Of a stretch of 64,000 nt of DNA, positions 1 through 9,775 are shown in pieces. Position 1 is the stretch's first letter. Every line of letters starts with the position of its first letter. The notes beneath the pieces were generated by a model. That model was not told the DNA's origin. It saw only the letters and a list, made by a program, of their open reading frames with translations, and ran no database searches. The DNA lies in NCBI RefSeq assembly GCF_900021175.1, contig NZ_FCOP01000010.1, positions 444,940 to 508,939 of the forward strand. Direction: 5' to 3'. A program made the position numbers and the translations under genes. This DNA comes from Pseudenterobacter timonensis. Its GTDB lineage: Bacteria > Pseudomonadota > Gammaproteobacteria > Enterobacterales > Enterobacteriaceae.

Positions 1-555
1 GCCGAGCAGCAGTTCTCCCGCTACTTTGTCACCTTCTTTGCCGATATCCACCAGGGGAACGCGGTCTTTGGCTATCTGGGCACCGTCCAGTCGGGGATGG
101 AGTTCGTCATGTACATGGTGATCCCCATCTTTGTGAACTTTATTGGCGCCAAGCGCGGCCTGCTGATAGTGGGAATGCTGGTAGGGGCACGCCTGATTAT
201 CTCCGGTATCTGCGATTCGCACCTGCTGATCTCCGTGCTGAAACCGCTCTACGGGCTGGAGATCTGCCTGCTGCTGGTGTCGGTATTCAAATATATCGCC
301 GAGCATTTCGATAAGCGCGTTAACGCCACTATGTACCTGCTGGGCTATCAGGCGATGCTTTACGTCGGCAACGTGGTGGTCTCTTCTCCAGCGGGCTATC
401 TCTACGACCGCATCGGCTTTGAGCAGACCTACATCATCATGGGCGCCACGGCACTGACCTTTACCCTTATCTCTGCTTTCACGCTCTCCGCCTGCCAGAG
501 CAAATGGCGCAGCGCAGGCGCGCTGAACGTGGCGGAGCAGCAGCCATCCCGATAA
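1..555 (+). CDS. LacY-type oligosaccharide:H+ symporter, C-terminal part (5' end outside window)
   Basis: The frame is open from base 1 and ends at TAA 553-555, so about 184 C-terminal residues of a longer inner-membrane protein are present. Several hydrophobic helices are visible. The segments around FADIHQG, VFGYLGT, FKYIAEHFD and TLISAFTLS line up by memory with the second half of E. coli LacY, which places it in the oligosaccharide:H+ symporter branch of the major facilitator superfamily. It is followed after 26 bases by a GH88 hydrolase on the same strand, so the pair is probably one operon. By inference the cargo would be an unsaturated uronide oligosaccharide that the next enzyme hydrolyses; substrate specificity cannot be read from the sequence. 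Confidence 0.85.
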   Translation, partial: AEQQFSRYFVTFFADIHQGNAVFGYLGTVQSGMEFVMYMVIPIFVNFIGAKRGLLIVGMLVGARLIISGICDSHLLISVLKPLYGLEICLLLVSVFKYIAEHFDKRVNATMYLLGYQAMLYVGNVVVSSPAGYLYDRIGFEQTYIIMGATALTFTLISAFTLSACQSKWRSAGALNVAEQQPSR

Positions 556-581
556 TGCGTTGTCCAAGAAGGAACCGAACT

Positions 582-1769
582 ATGTTAAGTCGTATCACTG
601 AGGAACGTCTGGCTGAGATCCCCGTGCCCGTCGACGATCGCGCGTTTTGCGACGATCTCTGCGCGGCCCGCGAGCACGTCCTCGAGCTGATTAGCCGTCA
701 TTTAACCGCCTTCGGCGACAAATTCCCGGCGGAAACCTGCCAGCAGGGTTTCTATCCGCTGACGGAGAACGTGGAGTGGACCACCAGCTTCTGGACCGGG
801 CAGCTTTGGCTGGCCTGGGAGATGAGCGGCGAAGAGAAATTCCGCGCGATGGCGGAGAAGCATGTGCGCTCGTTTGGCCTGCGTATTGCCGGACGCCAGG
901 ATACCAATACCCACGATCTCGGCTTTTTATATACGCTCTCCTGCGTGGCGGCCTGGCGTCTGACCGGCAACCGCGAGGCGCGCGGCTTTTCCCTGCTGGC
1001 GGCGGAGGCGCTGCTGGAACGCTTCCACGAAAAAGCGCAGATCATTCAGGCCTGGGGCGATCTGAACGATCCCGCGCAGGCCGGGCGGATGATCATCGAC
1101 TGCAATATGAACCTGCCCTTGCTCTACTGGGCCACGGAGCAGACGGGCGATCCGCGCTTCGCCCGCGCCGCCCGCGCCCACGTGATGCAGGCGGCGAAAT
1201 ACCTGATCCGCGAGGATGCCTCCACCTTCCACACCTACTATATGGATGTGGTCACCGGCGCGCCGCGCTACGGCAATACCCAGCAGGGCTACGCGGATGA
1301 CTCTTGCTGGTCGCGCGGGCAGGCGTGGGGGATCTACGGCTTTATGCTGAGCTATCTCTACACCGGCGACGACACGCTGGTGGCGCTCTCAAAACGGCTG
1401 GCGAACTATTTCCTGAATCGCCTGCCGGAGGATTATGTCTGTCACTGGGATCTGGCGCTGGTGGGAACCGACGCGCTGCGCGACTCATCCTCCGCCGCCA
1501 TCGCCGTCTGCGGTCTGCTGGAGCTGGTGAAACAGTTGCCTGTCACCGATCCCGACCGGGCGCGCTATCTCGCCTGGGCGAAAGGGATAATGTCCTCGCT
1601 CACAAGGCACTATCTGGTGGGTAAAGAGGAGAGGGGCACCGGGGTTCTCAAACACTCGGTTTATCATCTGGCCAGCAACAAAGGGGTGGATGAGTGCGCC
1701 AGCTGGGGAGATTACTTCTACGTTGAGGCGCTGGTGCGCTTCACGCAGAGCTGGAAACTTTACTGGTAA
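582..1769 (+). CDS. Unsaturated uronyl (glucuronyl/rhamnogalacturonyl) hydrolase, GH88 family
   Basis: 395 residues starting at ATG 582, which has an AAGAAGGA ribosome site just upstream; the longer frame back to 504 overlaps the transporter and is not needed. GH88/GH105 enzymes fold as an alpha6/alpha6 barrel and hydrate the 4,5-double bond of unsaturated uronic acids left by polysaccharide lyases. The two acidic positions expected in GH88 are present in good context: D112 in THDLGF and D173 in IIDCNMNLPLL. There is no signal peptide, so the enzyme is cytoplasmic, consistent with a permease delivering the disaccharide intact. Glycosaminoglycan- versus pectin- or exopolysaccharide-derived substrate cannot be decided. 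No polysaccharide lyase is visible in the window. Confidence 0.85.
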   Translation: MLSRITEERLAEIPVPVDDRAFCDDLCAAREHVLELISRHLTAFGDKFPAETCQQGFYPLTENVEWTTSFWTGQLWLAWEMSGEEKFRAMAEKHVRSFGLRIAGRQDTNTHDLGFLYTLSCVAAWRLTGNREARGFSLLAAEALLERFHEKAQIIQAWGDLNDPAQAGRMIIDCNMNLPLLYWATEQTGDPRFARAARAHVMQAAKYLIREDASTFHTYYMDVVTGAPRYGNTQQGYADDSCWSRGQAWGIYGFMLSYLYTGDDTLVALSKRLANYFLNRLPEDYVCHWDLALVGTDALRDSSSAAIAVCGLLELVKQLPVTDPDRARYLAWAKGIMSSLTRHYLVGKEERGTGVLKHSVYHLASNKGVDECASWGDYFYVEALVRFTQSWKLYW

Positions 1770-1785
1770 AAAAGCGCGGAGTGGA

Positions 1786-2313
1786 TCACCACCCCAGCAC
1801 TTCCCTGATGACCCGGCGGTAGGGGGTCGCGATCTGTGCCGGCACGCGATCAAAGTAATCCCGCGCGTGGCTGCGCGTCTCACCGCTGAGGCTGTCCAGA
1901 TAGACAATCGCCTCCTCCACGGTGGGAACGCGGCCCTCCAGCGAGGCGCTGCGGGGCGGAAGCCCGGTCCAGATCAGCGCATCGATACCTTTTTCTGCCG
2001 CCCAGGCGGCGAGGAGGCCCGCGTTGCACCCGGTAATCAACAGCGAGCCGATGCCGTCGCAGCGCGACGCGGGGATCGCTTCCCGCTCACGCAGCGCCTC
2101 ACAGGCCTGGCTTAACGAATCCACGTTGAGCCAGGCCCAGAGCACCGGTACTGCCGGGGCATTCATACAGAGCGCGGTGGCCAGCTCGCCGCCATCGCTG
2201 ACCCGGCAAAACTCGACGGGCAGCAAAGGCCCGTCGGGTTGCCAGTCGCCGGCAACCGGCAGCGGGCCACTTTTCCAGATGAGCGAGCCCCAGCCCAGAG
2301 ACGCTATTTTCAT
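1786..2313 (-). CDS. Hypothetical protein with gamma-glutamylcyclotransferase-like N-terminus
   Basis: 175 residues. The N-terminus SLGWGSLIW resembles the YGSL-type glycine motif of the gamma-glutamylcyclotransferase/AIG2 fold, which is the only family hint I see. The rest is a soluble protein of mixed helix and strand with no signal peptide. It follows the Kbp-like gene on the same strand after 22 bases, so it is probably co-transcribed. The ribosome site before ATG 2313 is poor, which may mean translational coupling or a different start. Function unknown; the cyclotransferase suggestion is weak. Confidence 0.6.
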   Translation of the reverse strand: MKIASLGWGSLIWKSGPLPVAGDWQPDGPLLPVEFCRVSDGGELATALCMNAPAVPVLWAWLNVDSLSQACEALREREAIPASRCDGIGSLLITGCNAGLLAAWAAEKGIDALIWTGLPPRSASLEGRVPTVEEAIVYLDSLSGETRSHARDYFDRVPAQIATPYRRVIREVLGW

Positions 2314-2335
2314 TCAGTAGTCTCTGACGTTAAGG

Positions 2336-2776
2336 TTACGCTTTAGGGATACGCAGCGTCTGACCGGGATAGATTTTGTCAGGGCTGGAGAGCATCGGGC
2401 GGTTAGCCTCGAAGATTTTGTTGTACTGGTTGGGATCGCCATACACGGTTTTGGAGATAGCGCTCAGGGTGTCGCCCGATTTTACGGTGTAGTAAGTGGC
2501 TTCATCTTTGGCGTCCGTGGCGGTGATATTATTTTCCACCTCGCTGACCCCGGCGATGTTACCGACCGCGACCTGGATCTTCTCTTTCTGCTCCTGGGTC
2601 AGGCCGTCGCCGGTGACGCTGGCTTTCCCGTCGGTCACGTTAACCTGAACTTTTTCAGCGCCGGGGATATTCAGTTTCTTGAGATGTTCGGTGACTTTCT
2701 CGCTCTGGCCCTTATGGTCCGTCAGGTTATCCCAGAGTTTTTCGCCTGCTTCTTTCACAAAGTTAAAAATACCCAT
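2336..2776 (-). CDS. Kbp/YgaU-like K+-binding protein (BON + LysM domains)
   Basis: 146 residues with an AGGAGG site before ATG 2776. The N-terminal half (about residues 20-90) is a BON domain and the C-terminal part (about 95-145) is a LysM domain with [13 protein letters not shown] and [10 protein letters not shown]. This is the layout of E. coli Kbp (YgaU), a cytoplasmic potassium sensor of about the same length. In E. coli kbp lies elsewhere on the chromosome, so this is either a relocated orthologue or a second copy; sequence divergence in the BON part suggests a paralogue. I therefore leave the symbol blank. Probable operon with the downstream GGCT-like gene. Confidence 0.85.
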   Translation of the reverse strand: MGIFNFVKEAGEKLWDNLTDHKGQSEKVTEHLKKLNIPGAEKVQVNVTDGKASVTGDGLTQEQKEKIQVAVGNIAGVSEVENNITATDAKDEATYYTVKSGDTLSAISKTVYGDPNQYNKIFEANRPMLSSPDKIYPGQTLRIPKA

Positions 2777-2866
2777 TCCATCCTCCTGTTTAACATGAAG
2801 TCAGAATAAGCATAGCAGGTATAAGAATTTCCCCCTTCGGATGAAGGGGGAGAAGAGCAGAAAAGC

Positions 2867-3181
2867 TTACAGCGCCTGTTCCAGGATGCGGATGTGGGTC
2901 TCCAGCACGTCGCCTTTCACCGCGTCGCTCCACGCTTTCATATGAGGCGTTTGCAGGTGCGCCTCCAGGTGTGCGACGGTTTCCCACTGTTCAACCATCA
3001 CGATAGAGTCCGGCGCGGTGGCCTGAAAGCTGACGCCTGCGGCGGTGTCCACCATCGGCGCATAGCCGTGACAGCCCTCTTCCTGCAGGACGGTCGGGAT
3101 AATTTTCGCAAACTGGTCCAGTACCGCCTGGCGGTGATGTTGTCCTGGACGGGTGCGGATTTCAGCAATAATGGTAAGCAT
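2867..3181 (-). CDS. ygiN: Quinol monooxygenase YgiN
   Basis: 104 residues, the usual YgiN length, with the ABM (antibiotic biosynthesis monooxygenase) ferredoxin-like fold: an N-terminal strand MLTIIAEI, the central VMVEQWE and the LEAHLQTPHMKAW helix. YgiN oxidises menadiol to menadione and is thought to cycle quinones with MdaB. It sits 30 bases downstream of mdaB on the same strand, the conserved mdaB-ygiN operon. Confidence 0.93.
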   Translation of the reverse strand: MLTIIAEIRTRPGQHHRQAVLDQFAKIIPTVLQEEGCHGYAPMVDTAAGVSFQATAPDSIVMVEQWETVAHLEAHLQTPHMKAWSDAVKGDVLETHIRILEQAL

Positions 3182-3211
3182 GGTTAACTCCTTCTAATTC
3201 CAGGCTACCAG

Positions 3212-3793
3212 TTAAGCAAAAATTTCTGCGAGATGCTTGCGATATTCTGCGATATAACGCTCCACGTCCGGCATTTTAATCACGTCGTTAACGATAAAGG
3301 TCGGCAGCGGCGTCATCGCCAGGAACTGGTTGGCCTTATGGAAAGGCAGGTAGGCCCCGTCTACGCCCACCCCTTCGAAGAACTGATCGCTTTCGGTAAA
3401 CGCCTCCAGCGGCGCGTTCCAGGTGAGCGACAGCATATATTTTTTACCGTGCAGCAGCCCGCCGGAGCCATATTTTTTGGAGGCGTCAGAACGGGTGCGG
3501 CCGTCGCTGGCGTACAGCGTGCCGTGGCCTTCGGTAAAGACATCATCCATGTATTTTTTCACGGTCCACGGCGCGCCCATCCACCAGCCTGGCATCTGCC
3601 AGATAATGACGTCGGCCCAGACGAAGTTCTGCACTTCCGCTTTGATGTCGTAGTCGCTGTCGGCGCGCACCACTTTAACATCATGTCCGGCGTCGCGCAG
3701 AAAGCCATCCGCGACCTCGGTCAGGGTGTCATTCAGCTGGCCGTTAGAGTGGGCAAACTGTTTTGCCCCATTGATAATCAAAATTTTGCTCAT
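3212..3793 (-). CDS. mdaB: NADPH:quinone oxidoreductase MdaB
   Basis: 193 residues, matching E. coli MdaB length. Flavodoxin-like fold with FAD-binding start KILIINGAKQFAHSNGQLN, and WQMPGWWMGAPWTVKKYMDDV typical of the NAD(P)H dehydrogenase (quinone) family. The enzyme carries out two-electron reduction of quinones in the cytoplasm, limiting one-electron redox cycling. First gene of the mdaB-ygiN unit; qseC lies upstream on the same strand after 91 bases, so the genes may also share read-through from qseBC. Confidence 0.94.
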   Translation of the reverse strand: MSKILIINGAKQFAHSNGQLNDTLTEVADGFLRDAGHDVKVVRADSDYDIKAEVQNFVWADVIIWQMPGWWMGAPWTVKKYMDDVFTEGHGTLYASDGRTRSDASKKYGSGGLLHGKKYMLSLTWNAPLEAFTESDQFFEGVGVDGAYLPFHKANQFLAMTPLPTFIVNDVIKMPDVERYIAEYRKHLAEIFA

Positions 3794-3884
3794 TTTTTGT
3801 CCTCACTTATCAGCGTCTGGGCAGCATTCTACGCGCGCGAGCGCTGCGTTAAAATGAGCAAAATGTGCAAAGTCTTTTGCTTTT

Positions 3885-5246
3885 TTAGCAATAATTGCCT
3901 GACCAGCCGATGCGTGCCGTAAACCCACCCTTCGGCGCATTCTCCAGCCGAAGCGTCATCTGGTGCAGGGCGGCGATGCGTTTAACGATGGAGAGCCCCA
4001 GCCCGCTGCCGGCAACCTCCTGGCCTGGCGGGCGATAAAAACGCTCGCCGACCCGCGCCAGCGCATCCGGGGGAAGGCCCGGCCCGTTATCCTGTACGGT
4101 GAAATGGCCTTCTTCCAGCGTCACTTCAACGGTACTGCCGCGCGGGCTATAGCGAACCGCGTTGTCCAGCAGGTTACGCACCAGCAGGCCAAGCAGCAGC
4201 GGCTGGCCCTTACGCACCACCTGCGGCGCGTGAATATGGAGTCGCACCTCAATGCCCGCCCGCTGCGCCGCCGGGTAGATATCCATCACGCCCGACTGCA
4301 ACAGATCGGCCATCGCAACGGGCTCGATATCCTGCAGGTTATCCAGTGAGTCGAGGCGGGAAAGGGTCAACAGCTGATCCACCAGCCGCGAGGCGCGGTC
4401 GATGCCCGCATGCAACTGCGCCAGCGCTTTATCCCGGGCGACAGCATCGTCGGCGCAGAGCTGCGCCACGTCGGTCTGCACCTTCAGCGCCGCGAGCGGG
4501 CTGCGCAGCTCGTGGGCGGCATCGGAGGTAAAACGACGTTCGCGATTCATCATCTCCCGGGTGCGGACAAAGAGATGGTTAAGCGCATCAAGCAGCGGGC
4601 GAACCTCCGGCGGGACGTCGGAATCGAGCCTGTTAGTGGCATCTGGCGAGCGGTTGCGCAGCGCCTGCGCCAGCCGCTTCAATGGCATCAGTTCCCGGTT
4701 CAGCAGCACAATCAGCGCGATCAGCATCAAAGGCAGCGCCACCAGCCACGGAGTGAGCTGGGAGGCAACGATATCCAGCGCCATCTCCTCCCGGTACTCC
4801 AGCTCCTGGCCGACCACCACCCGGTAACGCCCGTCCGGGGAGGTGAGCCAGATGAAGCGCCACGCGTCGTTATCCCCCGTAAGTTCGCCGTTGGTAAAGC
4901 CGTCCCGCCGGTAGCGATAAGGGATATCGCGACCCTGATCGCCGTCGTTCAGTACCATCCTGCCGGCGGTGCTGTAGATTGCGAAGGTCAGCGCATCGTC
5001 ATCCAGCTTGCCGTGCTTCGCCTTCTCAGGCAGGTTACGCATGCGGGCGGAGGCGTGGTTTTCATCCAGCTCAAGGGTGAGCAGACGTTTGGCGAATAAC
5101 ATCTGCTGGGTGTCGAACAATTTATCGACCTTATGGGCGGTCTGCTGCCAGGCGACCAGACTTGCCGCGAACCAGGCGGCAAAGGCGAGCAGCAGAAAAA
5201 GTAAGGTGAGCCGCAGCTTCAGGCTCAGGCGTTGCGTCAGTTTCAT
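3885..5246 (-). CDS. qseC: Sensor histidine kinase QseC
   Basis: 453 residues with two membrane helices (about 12-34 and 165-182) flanking a periplasmic sensor region, a HAMP-like linker, and a HisKA domain in which H245 lies in [10 protein letters not shown]. The HATPase motifs [18 protein letters not shown] and GSGLGLSIV follow. QseC autophosphorylates and controls QseB; in E. coli and Salmonella it is implicated in flagellar and virulence regulation and in cross-talk with PmrAB. Its ATG overlaps the qseB stop by four bases, so translation is coupled. Confidence 0.95.
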   Translation of the reverse strand: MKLTQRLSLKLRLTLLFLLLAFAAWFAASLVAWQQTAHKVDKLFDTQQMLFAKRLLTLELDENHASARMRNLPEKAKHGKLDDDALTFAIYSTAGRMVLNDGDQGRDIPYRYRRDGFTNGELTGDNDAWRFIWLTSPDGRYRVVVGQELEYREEMALDIVASQLTPWLVALPLMLIALIVLLNRELMPLKRLAQALRNRSPDATNRLDSDVPPEVRPLLDALNHLFVRTREMMNRERRFTSDAAHELRSPLAALKVQTDVAQLCADDAVARDKALAQLHAGIDRASRLVDQLLTLSRLDSLDNLQDIEPVAMADLLQSGVMDIYPAAQRAGIEVRLHIHAPQVVRKGQPLLLGLLVRNLLDNAVRYSPRGSTVEVTLEEGHFTVQDNGPGLPPDALARVGERFYRPPGQEVAGSGLGLSIVKRIAALHQMTLRLENAPKGGFTARIGWSGNYC

Positions 5247-5902
5247 GCGTCACCAAGGATGTAGCCGATACCATGCACGGTACGGATAAAATCGGCGCCG
5301 AGCTTGCGGCGCAGGTGGTGGATATGCACCTCCACCGCGTTGCTGGAGATCTCTTCATCCCAGTTGTAGAGCTTCTCTTCAATAAGCTTACGCGGCAGCA
5401 CGCGGCCCTGATTGCGCAGCAGTAGCTCCAGCAGGGCGAACTCCTTTGGCTTAAGCGTGAGCGCCTCGCCATCCAGCGTGGCGACAGAGCCTGTGGGATC
5501 AAGCGTGACCCGGCCATGGCGCAGCTCGCTGCGCGCCTGTCCGTGACTGCGGCGCATCAGCGCTTCAAGGCGCGCCGCCACCTCAATCAGCGCAAAGGGC
5601 TTGCAAAGATAATCATCAGCCCCGAGCCGCAGCCCCTCCACCCGCTGACTGAGCGCATCCCGGGCGGTGAGGATCAGCACCGGCTCGCTGCGCCCCGCGT
5701 CGCGCCACTCCCGCAGCACCGCCAGGCCATCTTCGCCGGGCAGGGTAAGATCCAACACCACCGCGTCATAAGGGGCGCTATAGAGTGCCGCTTTCCCGCT
5801 CCTGCCATCGGTAAACCAGTCCACGCAAAAGCCCATTTTGCTTAAGCCCGTCTTGATGCCATCGCCGATGAGCCGATCGTCCTCTACCAGTAAAATCCGC
5901 AT
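5243..5902 (-). CDS. qseB: Response regulator QseB
   Basis: 219 residues from ATG 5902, preceded by AAGGAG six bases upstream; a GTG two codons earlier (5908) falls within the ribosome site and is unlikely. Receiver domain with acidic pair ED at 7-9, phosphoacceptor D51 in VVLDLTLPG and K in LCKPF, then an OmpR-type winged helix ending VHGIGYIL. Divergent from ygiW; a PmrA/QseB-like box lies between them, suggesting autoregulation. Confidence 0.95.
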   Translation of the reverse strand: MRILLVEDDRLIGDGIKTGLSKMGFCVDWFTDGRSGKAALYSAPYDAVVLDLTLPGEDGLAVLREWRDAGRSEPVLILTARDALSQRVEGLRLGADDYLCKPFALIEVAARLEALMRRSHGQARSELRHGRVTLDPTGSVATLDGEALTLKPKEFALLELLLRNQGRVLPRKLIEEKLYNWDEEISSNAVEVHIHHLRRKLGADFIRTVHGIGYILGDA

Positions 5903-5974
5903 TGTCACCTCCTTGCCGCGCCAGTAAACCTTCTCTCACCGCCCCCTGTACAGTAAAAATAAATAAATTTTCTC

Positions 5975-5992
5975 CTTAAGAAGTTGTTAAGG
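5975..5992. promoter_or_regulatory. PmrA/QseB-type box between qseB and ygiW
   Basis: CTTAAG, five bases, then GTTAAG forms a direct hexamer repeat of the PmrA (BasR) box type, (C/T)TTAA(G/T)-N5-(C/T)TTAA(G/T). It is placed in the 140-bp divergent region, about 75 bases before qseB and 50 before ygiW. QseB and PmrA are known to bind this promoter in E. coli. Which regulator acts here is inferred. Confidence 0.6.
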
Positions 5993-6041
5993 ATTACCCT
6001 GTTTAATGGACGGTGAAACCACATTAAAGGGAGAGAAAAAG

Positions 6042-6449
6042 ATGAAAAAATTTGCTGCCGCTGCCGCCATCATGATGATGACCACTGCGCCACTTTTTGC
6101 CGCTCAGGGCGGATTTAACGGCCCGTCAGCCACCCAGAGCCAGAGCCAGACCCAGACCCAGCAGGGCGGTTTTGTGGATAACAACGCCAGCCTCACCACG
6201 GCGGCGAAGGTAAAAGATCTCAAAGACGACAGCTGGGTGAAGCTTCGCGGTAATATCACCGAACGCCTCTCCGACGATCGCTACACCTTCCGCGACGAGA
6301 GCGGCACGGTGAACGTCGAGATCGACCACAAACGCTGGAACGGCCAGACCATCACCCCGCAGGACAAAGTGGAGATCCAGGGGAAAGTGGACAAAGAGTG
6401 GAACGAGTTTGAAATCGATGTGAAGCAGGTTAATAAGCTGAACAAGTGA
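6042..6449 (+). CDS. ygiW: Periplasmic OB-fold stress protein YgiW (VisP)
   Basis: 135 residues from ATG 6042, with GGGAGAG upstream; an earlier ATG at 6006 in frame would precede the signal sequence and is rejected. Signal peptide about residues 1-20 ending in PLFAAQ, a glutamine/serine-rich linker, then the BOF (bacterial OB-fold) domain with VKLRGNI, YTFRDESGTVNVEID and VEIQGKVDKEW. The family binds in the periplasm and is linked to stress resistance. It is divergent from qseBC and shares its control region. Confidence 0.93.
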   Translation: MKKFAAAAAIMMMTTAPLFAAQGGFNGPSATQSQSQTQTQQGGFVDNNASLTTAAKVKDLKDDSWVKLRGNITERLSDDRYTFRDESGTVNVEIDHKRWNGQTITPQDKVEIQGKVDKEWNEFEIDVKQVNKLNK

Positions 6450-6455
6450 TATGGA

Positions 6456-6481
6456 AAGGGCCGGGCAACCGGCCCTTTTTC
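6456..6481 (+). terminator. Rho-independent terminator after ygiW
   Basis: AAGGGCCGG, a GCAA tetraloop, CCGGCCCTT and then a T-run, seven bases after the ygiW stop. Confidence 0.9.
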
Positions 6482-6567
6482 TCTGTGACTCAACTCGCCA
6501 GATAGGGTAGTATCTGCGGCAATATTGCCTGCAATAAACAGGTTTCTGAGTTGAGGAATCACACTTA

Positions 6568-8826
6568 ATGAGCGATATGGCAGAGCGCCTCGCGCTACAT
6601 GAATTCACGGAAAACGCCTACCTGAACTATTCCATGTACGTCATCATGGACAGGGCGTTGCCGTTTATCGGTGATGGCCTGAAACCGGTGCAGCGGCGCA
6701 TTGTTTACGCAATGTCCGAGCTGGGGCTCAGCGCCAGCGCCAAGTTTAAAAAATCCGCCCGTACCGTGGGCGACGTGCTCGGTAAATATCACCCGCACGG
6801 TGACAGCGCCTGTTATGAAGCGATGGTGCTGATGGCGCAGCCATTCTCCTACCGCTATCCGCTGGTGGATGGCCAGGGGAACTGGGGGGCGCCGGACGAT
6901 CCGAAATCGTTCGCCGCGATGCGTTACACCGAATCGCGCCTCTCTAAATATGCTGAAGTGCTGCTGGGCGAACTGGGGCAGGGGACCGTGGAGTGGGTGC
7001 CAAACTTTGACGGCACGCTCCAGGAGCCGAAGATGCTGCCCGCGCGCCTGCCGAACATTCTGCTGAACGGCACCACCGGAATCGCGGTAGGGATGGCGAC
7101 TGACATTCCGCCGCATAACCTGCGCGAAGTGGCGCAGGCGGCGATGAAGCTGATTGAACAGCCGAAAACCACCCTCGACGAACTGCTGGATATCGTGCAG
7201 GGGCCGGACTACCCGACCGAGGCGGAGATCATCACCTCGCGCGCGGAGATCCGCAAAATCTACGAGAACGGCCGCGGCTCCGTGCGTATGCGCGCCGTCT
7301 GGAAGAAAGAGGATGGCGCGGTGGTGATTACCGCCCTGCCGCACCAGGTTTCCGGCGCCCGCGTGCTGGAGCAGATCGCCAGCCAGATGCGCAATAAAAA
7401 GCTGCCGATGGTAGATGACCTGCGTGATGAGTCCGACCACGAGAACCCGACCCGTCTGGTGATTGTGCCGCGCTCCAACCGCGTGGACATGGATCAGGTG
7501 ATGAATCACCTCTTCGCCACCACCGATCTGGAAAAGAGCTACCGCATCAACCTGAACATGATTGGGCTGGATGGCCGTCCGGCGGTGAAAAACCTGCTGG
7601 AGATCCTCACCGAATGGCTGGCGTTCCGCCGCGACACCGTGCGTCGTCGCCTGAACTACCGCCTGGAGAAAGTGCTCAAGCGGTTACACATCCTCGAAGG
7701 TTTGCTGGTCGCGTTCCTCAATATCGACGATGTGATCCACATCATTCGTACCGAGGATGAGCCGAAGCCGGTGCTGATGTCGCGTTTCGGCATCAGCGAA
7801 ACCCAGGCCGAAGCGATTCTGGAGCTGAAGCTGCGCCATCTCGCCAAACTGGAAGAGGTGAAGATCCGCGGTGAACAGAAAGAGCTGGAGAAAGAGCGCG
7901 ACCAGATTCAGGCGATCCTCGCCTCTGAACGCAAGATGAATACCCTGCTCAAGAAAGAGCTGCAGGCGGATGCCGACGCCTATGGCGACGACCGCCGTTC
8001 ACCGCTGCAGGAGCGCGAAGAGGCGAAGGCGATGAACGAGCACGATATGCTGCCGTCAGAGCCGGTCACCATTGTGCTCTCCCAGGGCGGCTGGGTGCGT
8101 AGCGCCAAGGGGCACGATATCGACGCCCAGGGGCTAAGCTACAAGGCGGGCGATAGCTTTAAGTCGGCGGTGAAAGGTAAGAGCAACCAGCCGGTCGCCT
8201 TTATCGACACGACCGGGCGCAGCTACGCCGTCGACCCGATCACGCTGCCGTCGGCGCGCGGGCAGGGCGAGCCGCTGACCGGCAAGGTGACGCTGCCGCC
8301 GGGCGCGACGGTGGAGCATATGCTGATGGAGAATGACGACCAGAAGCTGCTGCTCGCCTCCGACGCCGGGTATGGCTTTATCTGTACCTTTAACGATCTT
8401 ATCTCGCGCAACCGTGCGGGCAAGGCGATGATCACCCTGCCGGATAACGCGCACGTGATGCCGCCGCTGGTGGTGGAGAACGAGAGCGATATGCTGCTGG
8501 CGATCACCGCCGCCGGGCGTATGTTGATGTTCCCGGTCAGCGACCTGCCGCAGCTTTCGAAAGGTAAGGGTAACAAGATCATCAACATCAGCGCGGCGGA
8601 CGCGGCAAAAGGCGAAGATGGCCTGGCGCATCTCTTCATCCTGCCGCCGCAAAGCACCCTGACCCTGCACGTGGGCAAACGCAAAATCAAGCTGCGCCCG
8701 GAAGAGCTGCAGAAGGTAGTGGGCGAACGCGGACGCCGCGGTTCGCTGATGCGCGGCCTGCAACGCATCGATCGCGTGGAGATCGACTCGCCAGACCGCG
8801 GCAAAGCCGCCGATAGCGAAGCGTAA
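6568..8826 (+). CDS. parC: DNA topoisomerase IV subunit A ParC
   Basis: 752 residues, the E. coli ParC length. Cleavage-domain motif with catalytic Y120 in AAMRYTE; winged-helix residues [10 protein letters not shown] contain S80 and E84, the quinolone-resistance positions, both wild type. The C-terminal beta-pinwheel repeats are present ([42 protein letters not shown]). ParC with ParE decatenates replicated chromosomes. The usual neighbour plsC follows. The long open frames on the opposite strand are GC-rich shadows. Confidence 0.98.
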   Translation: MSDMAERLALHEFTENAYLNYSMYVIMDRALPFIGDGLKPVQRRIVYAMSELGLSASAKFKKSARTVGDVLGKYHPHGDSACYEAMVLMAQPFSYRYPLVDGQGNWGAPDDPKSFAAMRYTESRLSKYAEVLLGELGQGTVEWVPNFDGTLQEPKMLPARLPNILLNGTTGIAVGMATDIPPHNLREVAQAAMKLIEQPKTTLDELLDIVQGPDYPTEAEIITSRAEIRKIYENGRGSVRMRAVWKKEDGAVVITALPHQVSGARVLEQIASQMRNKKLPMVDDLRDESDHENPTRLVIVPRSNRVDMDQVMNHLFATTDLEKSYRINLNMIGLDGRPAVKNLLEILTEWLAFRRDTVRRRLNYRLEKVLKRLHILEGLLVAFLNIDDVIHIIRTEDEPKPVLMSRFGISETQAEAILELKLRHLAKLEEVKIRGEQKELEKERDQIQAILASERKMNTLLKKELQADADAYGDDRRSPLQEREEAKAMNEHDMLPSEPVTIVLSQGGWVRSAKGHDIDAQGLSYKAGDSFKSAVKGKSNQPVAFIDTTGRSYAVDPITLPSARGQGEPLTGKVTLPPGATVEHMLMENDDQKLLLASDAGYGFICTFNDLISRNRAGKAMITLPDNAHVMPPLVVENESDMLLAITAAGRMLMFPVSDLPQLSKGKGNKIINISAADAAKGEDGLAHLFILPPQSTLTLHVGKRKIKLRPEELQKVVGERGRRGSLMRGLQRIDRVEIDSPDRGKAADSEA

Positions 8827-8831
8827 CCTGC

Positions 8832-8858
8832 ATCCCCTCCGTTCTGGAGGGGATTTTA
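8832..8858 (+). terminator. Rho-independent terminator after parC
   Basis: ATCCCCTCC, loop GTTCT, GGAGGGGAT followed by TTTA, six bases after the parC stop. Confidence 0.85.
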
Positions 8859-8982
8859 TAAAATTTCCTGTGAAGTCATTGTTAATTGGCGCGTTGCGTT
8901 TAACAATACGCGCTCGTAATAAAGTCCTTACCTGGCCACAGGTGAAGTATAATTGTCAGCTGTCAGGGCTTCAGAGGTCTCT

Positions 8983-9720
8983 ATGCTATTCATTGTTCGA
9001 CTTATTCTCGTTGTAATCTACAGTTTACTGGTCTGCATTTTCGGGTCGATTTATTGTCTGTTTAGCCCGCGTAATCCAAAGCATGTCGCCACTTTCGGCC
9101 ATATGTTTGGTCGCATGGCGCCGCTGCTGGGCCTGAAAGTGGAAACACGCCTGCCGGAAGGGGCGGAGCAGTTTGGCAACGCTATCTATATCGCCAATCA
9201 TCAGAACAACTACGATATGGTGACCGCGTCCAACATTGTTCAGCCGCCGACCGTGACGGTGGGTAAAAAAAGCCTGCTGTGGATCCCTTTTTTCGGTCAG
9301 CTTTATTGGCTCACCGGTAACCTGCTGATCGATCGTAACAACCGCACCAAGGCGCACGGTACTATCGCGGAAGTAGTGAATCACTTCAAAAAACGCCGCA
9401 TCTCCATCTGGATGTTCCCGGAAGGGACGCGCAGCCGCGGTCGCGGTCTGCTGCCGTTTAAAACCGGGGCCTTCCATGCCGCCATTGCCGCAGGCGTGCC
9501 GATTATTCCCGTGTGTGTTTCCAATACTTCGAATAAGATTAATCTTAACCGCCTGAAGAACGGTCTGGTGATCGTAGAGATGCTGCCGCCGGTGGATATC
9601 AGCATGTATGGCAAAGATCAGGTTCGTGAACTGGCGGCCCACTGCCGTGAACTGATGATGAACAAAATCGAAGCGCTTGATAAAGAAGTCGCAGAGCGAG
9701 AGGCGGCCGGCAAGCTTTAA
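8983..9720 (+). CDS. plsC: 1-acylglycerol-3-phosphate O-acyltransferase PlsC
   Basis: 245 residues from ATG 8983, equal to E. coli PlsC; the upstream in-frame codons back to 8953 lack family similarity. An N-terminal membrane helix (about 4-26) precedes the acyltransferase motifs: H73-x4-D78 in NHQNNYD, FPEGTRSRG, and VPIIPVCVS. The enzyme converts lysophosphatidate to phosphatidate at the inner membrane. ftsP follows after 55 bases and is probably co-transcribed. Confidence 0.97.
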   Translation: MLFIVRLILVVIYSLLVCIFGSIYCLFSPRNPKHVATFGHMFGRMAPLLGLKVETRLPEGAEQFGNAIYIANHQNNYDMVTASNIVQPPTVTVGKKSLLWIPFFGQLYWLTGNLLIDRNNRTKAHGTIAEVVNHFKKRRISIWMFPEGTRSRGRGLLPFKTGAFHAAIAAGVPIIPVCVSNTSNKINLNRLKNGLVIVEMLPPVDISMYGKDQVRELAAHCRELMMNKIEALDKEVAEREAAGKL

Positions 9721-9775
9721 GCCGTCGCCAGGGGGAAATGGATCCCCGCGTTATGGGTTTATACATGGAGAATAT

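Noticed and set aside
6568..8826. Quinolone-resistance mutation in parC
   Set aside because: S80 and E84 are both the wild-type residues.
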